Source: Pseudomonas arsenicoxydans
GTDB lineage: Bacteria; Pseudomonadota; Gammaproteobacteria; Pseudomonadales; Pseudomonadaceae
Direction: 5' to 3'
DNA: 64,000 bases
Assembly (NCBI RefSeq): GCF_006438915.1
Contig: NZ_RCZE01000010.1
Span: 225,360 to 289,359 of the forward strand
Part shown: in pieces, positions 23,501-30,161 of the stretch
How the letters are laid out: each line of letters begins with the position of its first letter
How positions within the stretch are numbered: position 1 is the stretch's first letter
Program-made: the position numbers and the translations under genes
Notes under the pieces: generated by a model
Told to the model about the DNA's origin: nothing
Seen by the model: only the letters and a program-made list of their open reading frames with translations
Databases searched by the model: none

Positions 23501-26399
23501 GGGAAAGCACGCCGTCTTCATAGTTCCAGCCGTTGGCCGAGCCGTCGGCGGCAGTCAGGTCCCATTTCGGCAGGTGGATGTGTTGACCGATCACGTCGGT
23601 TGGCGTGCGCACCTGATAGTCGTCCATCTCGTAGATGGCCGGCACCAGGTTCGTTTGCTGGTACTGCACGCAGTCGAAGGTGTTCATGCGCATCACCAGC
23701 GGTTCTGGCGGACGCTGTTTGGTGATCACCGGCCAGGCGTCTTCCCACAGTGCCAGGATGCGCGCTTGCGGGAAGTGGTAGCCGACCTTGTTGTACACCG
23801 CGTCGAACTGGATGTTCGCCGCTTTATAGATGCGCGGACGGTCGGCGGTGAAGGTCGACGAACCGGTAAACGACAACCCGTCGATCCGTTCGCCGCTGTT
23901 GAACTCGCCGGTGCCGGCGCTGGCGGTCAGGCGTTTTTGCCGATCGTCCATGCACGGTTCGTAGTACGGCGCCCCCGCCATCGGCAACGCGCCGTTGGTG
24001 CGGAAGTTACGCGCCACCACTTGATTGCCCGGGAGCACGGCGAAGCTCGGGTGGTCCTTTTTGGCGTGGAACGCCATGGCCGCCTGTTCCACTTCGGTGC
24101 CTTCTTCAGGCATGTAAATCGGTTTGGCGCGGGTCACTTCCTTGGAGAAATCCAGCGACGTGGTGACGGTGTGCGCCTGACCACCCGAAGAGAACCCGTC
24201 CAGTGAGTGGCGCCCCAGACCACCGTCCCAACCACCGGACTGCGCCGGATCGAGGTTGGCCCACAAGGCATTGCCGCTGGTTTTCAGGGATTGCGCCTTG
24301 GCGGCGTCGAGCATGTCCAGCGGAGGGGTTGGCGGGCGTTGGCCGACCGAACTTTCCATGCCGCCGATCCAGAACGGATAGCCGGGGTTTTTCAGGCTGC
24401 CGTCGGCATTGCGGTTGGCTTCACTGCGATCCACCAGGGCCAGGGAACCGATGGCTTGAGCACCACCGCCACCGCCGTGATGTTCGCCGTCGTCATCGCC
24501 CTCCCCGTCGTCATCGTCATGACTGGCCACCAGGGTTTCGCTGATCTTCGGTACGACCGCGACTTTGCCCGGCATCGGCGCCATGGCTTTGCCCGGCAGC
24601 GGCACGACTGCCGGAATCGGCGTGCCAGCAATGATCTCGCCATCGGGCAAGGCCCGTGCACCCGCCGCCGGTTTACCGCTGCGCAGGGCGTAAGGTTCGC
24701 TGTGATAACCGTCGCTACCCTGTTGGGACACTTCCAGTTTGGTGCCCTCTTCAAACACATCGTGCACCCGCCACATGCTCCACATGCCTTGGGCAAAGTG
24801 CGGATAGAAGTGGCAGTGATAGATCGCATCGCCGGCCACGCGGTTGCGGTTGCCCGAACCACCGTTGGCGATTTCATAGGTGTAGCCGGCCCCCGGCCCG
24901 ATGCCCTGGGCATCGACATAGTCGGAGTTATCGTCGTTGGGGTTGAACAGCCATTGATGGCCGTGCAAGTGGAAGATGTGCTGTTCGTGACCGTTGTGGG
25001 TGTTGCGGAATTTGACGAAGTCACCGATGTAGCTGTGGTTGACGTTGGCCGGCTCGGACGGATACAGCGCCATGGTCGCCTTGACCCCGACCTGATCGGC
25101 GCGCGGTGTTTCACCGGGACGGATATTTTCCAGGCCGACGTTGGCCGGTACGTCCACCAGCATCGCCACGTCCCCCACGGTGTGGGAGCTGAGGAAAAAT
25201 TCTTCATAGGCACAGGACAGGCAATCGTGCATCGGCCCGACACCCAGTCGGTTGGCCACCACCTCGGCGCCCATGCCGCCGGAACCGTAGTTGATCATGA
25301 ACGAGTCGCGGGTCGGCTCCAGCACGTGGGCCATTACCGGGTCCGCCCAATACGCCGGGAATGCCTGGGTCGCCGCCACTTCATCCTGGAACTGCGAGGC
25401 GAAATCGCGGAACGGTTCCAGCCGATTGGGCAGTGCCGGATTGCGTTTGCCGATGGCTTCCAGCGGATAGGTCGATGGCGGGAAGCTGCCGTCGGCATTG
25501 CTGCCCATGACGATTGCGTCGCTCTCGCTGGAGATGATTTCACTGCCGTCGACCATGCTGATGATCGGCGTGCCGGCCTTGCCTTCACGGATCCATGGCT
25601 CGCGCTGTGGGTAGCGCGCCTGGTAATCAACAATCGGCTGGCCGGCCGGGGTGCGGCCGCTGCTGGCCAGGCGCATCTCTTCTTCGGTCACGGTGTTGCG
25701 GTAGGACCGGCCGCCCTTGGGCACCACCACCACTTCGCCAAACAACCCGTTGGCAACGTTGCCCGCATCGCCTTCACCACCGAATGTGGCGCCACGGCTA
25801 CTGGCGGCAAACGCGCCTTCACGCTCGGCGTACAGGGTGTAGGAACGCGTGGCGCCGGGCGGAATCAGCGTGTTGGCATTGCGCCCGGTGAAGGACGCAA
25901 TGTCGTCAATGCTGTTGACCGCTTGCAGGCCGTTGACCTGGAAGCCGACATGGCGGTCAGTGACTTGCTCGTCGACCTTGAAGTCGTCGACATTGCCGAC
26001 TTCACCTTCGACGTCGGTCTCTTCGTGCTTGCCGGGGTTGGCCTGATACGCCAGCAGGTTTTGCAGGTTGATCGTCAGGCAATCACCGGCGGCCACCCGT
26101 AGCACCAGTGGACGCGGACGCTTGTCGGGCCGCAACGAGACTTTGCCCGGCACCGCGGCGCCACCCTGTGCGAGGGACATGTTGTGATCGTCGACCACGT
26201 CGCGGCGCAGGGCGAACATCATGCCGTTGGCGTTCTGTGCGCCGAGGCGGTTGAACATCAGCGGCTGATCCAGCGCCACGACGTTCGCCACCAGATTGCG
26301 TTCGCAACGGGCGGCCGCGTCGGCCAGCTCGATGCCAAACAACGGCGCGAAAAACAACAGCAGGTTAACCAAGTGATGAGCGTTAGGTATGCCGGACAT
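20589..26399 (-). CDS. mnxG: Giant multi-domain multicopper oxidase, MnxG-like putative Mn(II) oxidase
   Basis: A 1936-residue secreted protein built from several cupredoxin domains. Copper motifs are spread along the chain: H-I-F-H-L-H-G-H-Q-W near residue 472, I-Y-H-C-H-F-Y-P-H-F near 527, F-T-H-D-H-L-G-P-S-T-H near 1043, H-N-V-T-L-H-G near 1312, and H-F-S-F-M-H near 1890. An Asp/His-rich linker lies near residue 630. Ordinary bacterial multicopper oxidases have 450-650 residues; the known MnxG of Pseudomonas putida is of this giant size class. I prefer the ATG at 26399 (GAGG at nine bases) over an in-frame GTG at 26405. The sigma-54 promoter and copper chaperone genes in the operon fit. 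Mn(II) as substrate is inferred by family resemblance. Confidence 0.82.
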   Translation of the reverse strand: MSGIPNAHHLVNLLLFFAPLFGIELADAAARCERNLVANVVALDQPLMFNRLGAQNANGMMFALRRDVVDDHNMSLAQGGAAVPGKVSLRPDKRPRPLVLRVAAGDCLTINLQNLLAYQANPGKHEETDVEGEVGNVDDFKVDEQVTDRHVGFQVNGLQAVNSIDDIASFTGRNANTLIPPGATRSYTLYAEREGAFAASSRGATFGGEGDAGNVANGLFGEVVVVPKGGRSYRNTVTEEEMRLASSGRTPAGQPIVDYQARYPQREPWIREGKAGTPIISMVDGSEIISSESDAIVMGSNADGSFPPSTYPLEAIGKRNPALPNRLEPFRDFASQFQDEVAATQAFPAYWADPVMAHVLEPTRDSFMINYGSGGMGAEVVANRLGVGPMHDCLSCAYEEFFLSSHTVGDVAMLVDVPANVGLENIRPGETPRADQVGVKATMALYPSEPANVNHSYIGDFVKFRNTHNGHEQHIFHLHGHQWLFNPNDDNSDYVDAQGIGPGAGYTYEIANGGSGNRNRVAGDAIYHCHFYPHFAQGMWSMWRVHDVFEEGTKLEVSQQGSDGYHSEPYALRSGKPAAGARALPDGEIIAGTPIPAVVPLPGKAMAPMPGKVAVVPKISETLVASHDDDDGEGDDDGEHHGGGGGAQAIGSLALVDRSEANRNADGSLKNPGYPFWIGGMESSVGQRPPTPPLDMLDAAKAQSLKTSGNALWANLDPAQSGGWDGGLGRHSLDGFSSGGQAHTVTTSLDFSKEVTRAKPIYMPEEGTEVEQAAMAFHAKKDHPSFAVLPGNQVVARNFRTNGALPMAGAPYYEPCMDDRQKRLTASAGTGEFNSGERIDGLSFTGSSTFTADRPRIYKAANIQFDAVYNKVGYHFPQARILALWEDAWPVITKQRPPEPLVMRMNTFDCVQYQQTNLVPAIYEMDDYQVRTPTDVIGQHIHLPKWDLTAADGSANGWNYEDGVLSPGAVQERIHAIRLFNQCEGTDPRDGTPACPVAKAHPFFGQYGRADWVGARTAMQRWFVDPVVNSKGVDRGLGTIFTHDHLGPSTHQQIGLYATVLAEPAGSTWFHAETGEPLYSGARQDGGPTSWQAVISTGDLDGDGKNDSFREFFLEYSDFQHAYEAGVYVGAGPNGVPDAQSFPATADSFRYAINPPVRKEAATLLEQVVEARGGLSPGCPSRPCPQAISVDDPGMFVVNYRNEPLALRVYDPNKVGPDGKRGMQADGLGGDLAYAMQSRTDRAIPAMNLAPNLVTAATGPTGGTTLFPPHINKGGAEPGDPFTPMLRTYTGDNVRLRVHAGGHEEEHNVTLHGVKWLQSGSGFGNSSNSGWRSSQMIGISEQMGFIAPVSMLSSSSATTGDYLYSMDASLEGYWSGIWGVMRNYTAQRNDLFALPNNPKPAGMRNTVAFDGTCPRIGANPNGIGTRPTVQRNYEVVAALANDILGNPLNLSMADPAGLGQHVGGPLNPAGGTLVYNSRAVSIPQVTVNDPQDGTTFTIGGQSGPLHDPTAILYVRKSDLDPVTGKLKPGIPVEPLVLRAAAGDCINITLENRLPSVMPDLVQTASVMGMVKRDRNGGEGSTTFSNNLMRPSSTVGLHAQLLAYDITKSDGTNVGTNPIQTVPPRVGNSGAYPTRTYQYYAGHLEREGKPITQLGRSVDNINATAVEFGGLNFTPADVIKQPQKGLGGAMSILPIGATWVEDARKVNATVTAPGQTTYRDFAMVWQKALNMRWANGRPVEGIASEAGVPTDPQDNSSMAINYKTEPMWYRFGLAPDAPFGHAAGNGYGDVPNAHMAYSNALVGGDPQTPVLYAKPGQPFRTHILMPTGGSRGSTFQLDGHVWSVNPFQSEKSDTGGYPMSTPGVGSVRFGYNPMSMYIGAHESILPAAHFSFMHPSAGGSNAIPGDYLFRDYAGYGNTAGLWGLLRVTNEPEPAPAP

Positions 26400-26455
26400 A
26401 ATCACGGGCCTCGCATTGGGTGCTCACAGGGAACAATTCTCGACAAGTGCGCTGG

Positions 26456-26471
26456 AGCAATCCCCATGCCA
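26456..26471 (-). promoter_or_regulatory. Sigma-54 promoter of the oxidase operon
   Basis: On the minus strand TGGCATGGGGATTGCT matches the -24/-12 consensus TGGCAC-N5-TTGCW at all but one base. It lies 57 bases upstream of the ATG. With an IHF-type site and activator dyads further upstream, it forms a textbook sigma-54 promoter layout. Known Pseudomonas Mn oxidation depends on an NtrC-type regulator (MnxR), which agrees. Confidence 0.85.
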
Positions 26472-26488
26472 AAAATAATTGTGTTTTT

Positions 26489-26501
26489 TATCAATAAATT
26501 A
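26489..26501 (-). promoter_or_regulatory. IHF-type bending site
   Basis: TATCAATAAATTA fits WATCAANNNNTTR exactly. It lies in an AT-rich stretch between the -24/-12 promoter and the activator dyads, where DNA bending would bring the activator to the polymerase. Confidence 0.6.
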
Positions 26502-26521
26502 CGGTGACGACTTGATAACTC

Positions 26522-26586
26522 GGGGGATATTCCCCACTAATTCCCCACTTTTCTGCCGGGGCCATCATTCCCCACTGTTGGGGGAA
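26522..26586 (-). promoter_or_regulatory. Activator dyads and repeated TTCCCCACT half-sites
   Basis: One full dyad TTCCCC-ACTGTTG-GGGGAA (26568-26586) is accompanied by two direct half-sites TTCCCCACT (26530 and 26541) and a GGGGGATATTCCCC palindrome (26523-26536). The spacing to the sigma-54 promoter is about 50-115 bases. The same dyad occurs at 14566-14625 and 27232-27261. Confidence 0.7.
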
Positions 26587-26603
26587 CCGGCGCGGGTGTG
26601 CGA

Positions 26604-27212
26604 TCACAACGGGGCATCCACGGCCAGGCCTTGCAAACGACGGTATTGGCGCAGGACATCCGGCACGTAGCGCTGGGTTTCGGCGAACGGCGGGATCACC
26701 CCGCCACGGCTGAGCACCGCTTGCGGCCCGGCGTTGTAGGCCGCCACCGCGAGGGCAATGTCGTTGTCGAACAAGGTCAACAGACGCTTGAGGTATTTGG
26801 CGCCGCCCTGGATGTTGGCCTTCGGATCGTAGACATCCTTGACCCCCATCTCGCGCGCGGTGTCGGGCATCAATTGCATCAGCCCGCCAGCGCCCTTGGC
26901 GGACGTTGCATCGGCGTTGTAATGGGACTCCGCGCGGATGACGGCGTGTAGCAGCGCCGCCGGAACTTCGTTGGCCTTGGCGGCCGCCGAGACCAGCTCC
27001 GCGTAGGGCTGCGCGGCGATCATCTGCGGTTGCTGATCGAGGCTGACGACCGCCGCGGTGGGCTCGTGAATAACCCGTTCATAGGTGCGGCCCGGGCGGT
27101 GAACGTTGGACAAAACGTAGCCGCCCTTGGCGTCCACGGAAACGAAGACATCGGCCTGTGCGACGCTGGTCAACAGCAAACATCCGAGCAATCCAGTGGT
27201 GAGTGTTTTCAT
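26604..27212 (-). CDS. Secreted lytic transglycosylase (SLT domain)
   Basis: A 202-residue protein with a signal peptide (about 1-20), a short N-terminal region and an SLT/goose-lysozyme-like domain. The catalytic Glu95 is in I-R-A-E-S-H-Y-N, with G-A-G-G-L-M-Q-L-M-P and A-V-A-A-Y-N-A-G-P following. Such enzymes open peptidoglycan for envelope-spanning machines. Its place next to gspG/gspF and the oxidase, and its own sigma-54 promoter, suggest that it serves this secretion system. A GGGGAGG ribosome-binding site precedes the ATG at 27212. Confidence 0.9.
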   Translation of the reverse strand: MKTLTTGLLGCLLLTSVAQADVFVSVDAKGGYVLSNVHRPGRTYERVIHEPTAAVVSLDQQPQMIAAQPYAELVSAAAKANEVPAALLHAVIRAESHYNADATSAKGAGGLMQLMPDTAREMGVKDVYDPKANIQGGAKYLKRLLTLFDNDIALAVAAYNAGPQAVLSRGGVIPPFAETQRYVPDVLRQYRRLQGLAVDAPL

Positions 27213-27231
27213 TGTTCTACCTCCCCTGGCC

Positions 27232-27261
27232 GGCCCCGAAAATTGGGGGTAATGCCCCACT
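27232..27261. promoter_or_regulatory. Activator-type dyad near the transglycosylase start
   Basis: CCCC-GAAAATT-GGGGG-TAA keeps the four-base arms and the seven-base spacer of the other dyads, and a CCCCACT half-site follows. Unlike the others it lies downstream of the transglycosylase -24/-12 element. It may instead serve the divergent gspG, or act by a different geometry. Confidence 0.5.
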
Positions 27262-27283
27262 GGCCGATCGTTAATCAGCCATA

Positions 27284-27299
27284 CGCAAGCACTGTGCCG
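27284..27299 (-). promoter_or_regulatory. Sigma-54 promoter for the lytic transglycosylase
   Basis: Minus-strand CGGCACAGTGCTTGCG contains GGCAC-N5-TTGC, a full match to the core consensus. It is 72 bases upstream of the start codon. Confidence 0.7.
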
Positions 27300-27407
27300 T
27301 AAGCGTGAAAGGCCGTAGCACGGGCGGTTCAGAAGGTTGCCCAAGGCTTTGCATGGCAATTGCATAAGCCTTTATTGCGACCCTTCTGCCGATTGTGTGA
27401 GGTCATC

Positions 27408-27842
27408 ATGAATCAACGTCTGTGCTGTGCTCCGCGTACGCAACGCGGGTTCACCCTGCTCGAACTGCTGGTGGTGTTGGTGGTGCTGGGGCTGTTGGCC
27501 GGCATCGTTGCGCCGAAGTATTTCGCCCAACTGGGCCGTTCCGAAGTCAAAGTCGCCAAGGCGCAAATCGAGGGCCTGGGCAAGGCGCTGGATTTGTATC
27601 GCCTGGAGGTCGGCCACTACCCGTCGACCGAACAGGGCCTGCAGGCGCTGGTCACCGCGCCGAGCGATGAGACGCACTGGACCGGCCCTTACTTGCAGAA
27701 AAAATTGCCGCAGGACCCTTGGGGCCGTAACTACACCTACCGCTATCCCGGCGAAAACGGTGAGTACGATCTGCTGTCCATGGGCAAAGACGGGCAGCCC
27801 GGTGGCGAAGGCGAAAACGCCGAAGTCACCAGTTGGCAATGA
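27408..27842 (+). CDS. gspG: Major pseudopilin GspG
   Basis: A 144-residue prepilin: a basic 14-residue leader ending T-Q-R-G, then F-T-L-L-E-L-L-V-V-L-V-V-L-G with Glu at +5. The C-terminal part is classic GspG: Y-R-L-E-V-G-H-Y-P-S-T-E-Q-G-L-Q-A-L, W-T-G-P-Y-L-Q-K-K-L-P-Q-D-P-W-G-R and D-L-L-S-M-G-K-D-G-Q-P-G-G-E-G, the calcium-binding region. It is more canonical than the pseudopilins at 6469-7841 and is probably the major pseudopilus subunit of the same machine. The start at 27408 gives the proper leader. gspF follows 12 bases downstream. Confidence 0.95.
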   Translation: MNQRLCCAPRTQRGFTLLELLVVLVVLGLLAGIVAPKYFAQLGRSEVKVAKAQIEGLGKALDLYRLEVGHYPSTEQGLQALVTAPSDETHWTGPYLQKKLPQDPWGRNYTYRYPGENGEYDLLSMGKDGQPGGEGENAEVTSWQ

Positions 27843-27854
27843 CGGGGGAAGACC

Positions 27855-29042
27855 ATGCGCTTTCATCTCAAAGCCGTGGGCAAGGCCGGCGTGGTCTCGA
27901 TCACCGTCGAGGCCCCCGGCCACAGCGAAGCCCGGCGCATCATTGAAGACCAGGGCTTACGGGTGGTCAGCCTGCATGCCGAGCGGCACTGGCGTGCTTT
28001 GCGTCTGCAACAGCGAGAGACCTTCAACCTCGTGTTGTTCAGCCAGGAACTGACCACCTTGCTCAATGCGGGTCTGCCGTTGATCGATGCGCTGGAAAGC
28101 CTGGCCGAAAAAGAAAGCGCACCACAGGCCCGCAAAACCTTGAGTGAGCTGGTGCGCTTGCTCTACGAGGGCAAATCGTTCTCTCAGGCGCTGGGTCAGT
28201 TGTCAGCCGTATTCCCGCCTTTGTATGTGGCGCTTGTGCAGTCCAGCGAGAAGACCGGCGCCGTGGGCGAAGCCCTGGGCCGCTATGTCAGCTATCGCCA
28301 ACGCATGGACGAGGTTCGGCAAAAAATCGTCAGCGCATCGATCTACCCCATGCTGTTGCTGGTGGTGGGCGGTGGCGTGGTGTTGTTTTTGATGGGCTAC
28401 GTGGTGCCGCGCTTCAGCCTGGTGTTTGAAGGCCTGGGCTCAAACCTGCCGTGGCTGTCGCAAGTGTTGATGACCAGCGGGATGTTCCTCCACGCGCATC
28501 AGGGTGAATTCTTCGGCGGGTTGCTGGCGATCATCGTCGCCCTCGCCTTCCTCCAGCGCCAACCGGCCTTTCGTCGGGGCGTGGACCGTCTGATCGAAAA
28601 ACTCCCGGCGATCCATAAACGCATCTTCATGTATGAACTGGCGCGCTTCTATCGTTCGCTGGGGATTTTGCTGCAGGGCGGTATTCCCCTCGTCACCGCC
28701 ATGGGCATGGTGCGCGGCCTGCTCACTGTGGCCTCGCGCACGCGGCTGGACGAAGCCTGCGAACGGGTGCGCGAGGGCCAGTCGCTGTCGGCCGCGCTTG
28801 AGCTTAATCACCTGGTGACACCGGTGTCCCTGCGCTTGCTGCGCGCTGGCGAGCAGTCCGGCAACCTCGGGCAAATGATGGAGCGCAGTGCCGACTTCTA
28901 CGACGAAGAAATCAGTCGCTGGCTCGAATGGTTTGTCAGGTTGTTCGAACCACTGCTCATGACGTTTATCGGGTTGTTGATCGGGGTCATCGTGATCCTG
29001 ATGTACATGCCGATTTTCGAGCTTGCCTCAAGCATTCACTAA
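27855..29042 (+). CDS. gspF: Type II secretion inner-membrane protein GspF
   Basis: A 395-residue polytopic membrane protein with two T2SSF domains (about residues 65-190 and 265-388) and about three membrane segments (near 165-185, 215-235, 370-390). Motifs such as L-L-N-A-G-L-P-L-I-D-A-L-E and Y-E-L-A-R-F-Y-R-S-L-G-I-L-L-Q-G-G-I-P-L are typical. It is the only GspF homologue in the window, while GspE lies at 12090-13796, so the two loci must complement each other. It is in an operon with gspG. Confidence 0.95.
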   Translation: MRFHLKAVGKAGVVSITVEAPGHSEARRIIEDQGLRVVSLHAERHWRALRLQQRETFNLVLFSQELTTLLNAGLPLIDALESLAEKESAPQARKTLSELVRLLYEGKSFSQALGQLSAVFPPLYVALVQSSEKTGAVGEALGRYVSYRQRMDEVRQKIVSASIYPMLLLVVGGGVVLFLMGYVVPRFSLVFEGLGSNLPWLSQVLMTSGMFLHAHQGEFFGGLLAIIVALAFLQRQPAFRRGVDRLIEKLPAIHKRIFMYELARFYRSLGILLQGGIPLVTAMGMVRGLLTVASRTRLDEACERVREGQSLSAALELNHLVTPVSLRLLRAGEQSGNLGQMMERSADFYDEEISRWLEWFVRLFEPLLMTFIGLLIGVIVILMYMPIFELASSIH

Positions 29043-29190
29043 GGCTCTGGAACGGGGCCGAGCGCTGCGAAGCATTTTTTATCGACGTTCCAACTGAATA
29101 AATCCGAACCCGGAGGTGTTCACCTATTGAATCGAGCAGCACGTTGCATTGTTCATCAACGTTCCAACCCTGAAGAAAACGGAGAACGAC

Positions 29191-30018
29191 ATGCACATCA
29201 ACAAGCTTTTACTGGCAGTAGCTATTGGCGCGGTCTTGTCGGCGTCCACCGTATTGATACCGGACAGTTTGTCCAGTATGTCGACCGCTCAGGCCAAGGA
29301 TGGTGGCAGTGGAGGCGGAGGGGGCGGTGGCGGTAGTGGCGGCGGTGGCGGAGGTCATGGCGGCGGTGGTAGTGGCGGCGGTGGCGGCGGAAATGGCGGC
29401 GGCGGCGGTGGCAATGGCGGCGGTGGCGGCGGCAATGGCGGTGGTGGCGGTGGCAATGGCGGTGGCGGCGGTGGCAATGGCGGTGGTGGCGGCGGCAATG
29501 GCGGTGGTGGCGGCGGAAATGGCGGCGGTCACGGCGGAAGCGGCAGTGGCGGCAACAGTGGCAGCGGCGGCAATAGCGGCAGTAGCCACAGCGGTAGCGA
29601 CCATGGACCGGGCAATGCCGGTAATACAGCCTCCTCCAACTCCGGGCGCAGTGGCACGCACGCCGAAGCTGGCGACGATCATGGCGTCCATGCCAATGGC
29701 GAAGTAGGCGATGACCATGGTGTTCATCGTTCCGGTGAAGTGTCACACAACCAAAATGGCGTTCATCGCTCAGGTGAGGTGTCACATAACCAAAATGGCG
29801 TTCACCGCTCCGGTGAAGTGTCACACAACCAAAACGGTGTTCATCGCTCCGGGGAAGTGTCACACAACCAAAACGGTGTTCATCGCTCCGGTGAAATCGG
29901 CGATGACCATGGCGTACACGCCAATGGTGAAGTCGGCGATGACCGCGGTGTCCATGCCAACGGCGAAGTCGGTGATGACCGTGGTGTCCATGCCAACGGC
30001 GATGACAAAAGGACCTGA
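29191..30018 (+). CDS. Secreted Gly-rich and His-rich repeat protein
   Basis: A 275-residue protein with a signal peptide (about 1-35, ending A-Q-A). A low-complexity region of G-G-G-G-G-N hexapeptides (about residues 38-115), a Ser/Gly linker, and about nine units of 12-13 residues on the pattern G-V-H-x-x-G-E-V-x-x-D/N-x-x follow. The C-terminal units are nearly identical at the DNA level (39-bp tandem repeats). Each carries one to three His plus acidic residues, suggesting metal binding. It lies 148 bases after gspF on the same strand and may be a substrate or matrix partner of the system. It resembles no family I can name. Confidence 0.7.
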   Translation: MHINKLLLAVAIGAVLSASTVLIPDSLSSMSTAQAKDGGSGGGGGGGGSGGGGGGHGGGGSGGGGGGNGGGGGGNGGGGGGNGGGGGGNGGGGGGNGGGGGGNGGGGGGNGGGHGGSGSGGNSGSGGNSGSSHSGSDHGPGNAGNTASSNSGRSGTHAEAGDDHGVHANGEVGDDHGVHRSGEVSHNQNGVHRSGEVSHNQNGVHRSGEVSHNQNGVHRSGEVSHNQNGVHRSGEIGDDHGVHANGEVGDDRGVHANGEVGDDRGVHANGDDKRT

Positions 30019-30050
30019 TACCCCTTAAACCCGGGTCACCACACATCAAC

Positions 30051-30140
30051 TGTGGGAGCGGGCTTGCTCGCGAAGGCGGTGGATCATTAAGCATGGACGT
30101 CACCTGACACACCGCCTTCGCGAGCAAGCCCGCTCCCACA
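30051..30140. repeat. REP pair (REPIN)
   Basis: TGTGGGAGCGGGCTTGCTCG and its reverse complement CGAGCAAGCCCGCTCCCACA form a well-conserved doublet. It marks the right boundary of the oxidase/secretion island. Confidence 0.92.
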
Positions 30141-30161
30141 CTAGACCCTGTGGGCTGCTCG

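Noticed and set aside
20721..24206. Very long plus-strand open frame (1161 codons) opposite the oxidase gene
   Set aside because: It lies antisense within the oxidase, has no ribosome-binding site or recognisable domain, and shows the Arg/His/Val-rich make-up typical of antisense frames in GC-rich genes.
24207..26102. Long plus-strand open frame (631 codons) opposite the 5' half of the oxidase gene
   Set aside because: Same reasons: an antisense shadow of a clearly coding gene.
27300..27407. Sigma-54 promoter for gspG on the plus strand
   Set aside because: I looked for GG-N10-GC with TGGCAC/TTGC boxes; the candidates have spacing off by one or miss the boxes.
29043..29190. Sigma-54 promoter for the Gly-rich protein
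   Set aside because: The best match (GGGGCC-N5-CTGC) deviates at three core positions.
29300..29707. Alternative and antisense frames across the Gly-rich repeat
   Set aside because: Low-complexity DNA opens every frame; only the frame with a signal peptide and regular repeats is supported.
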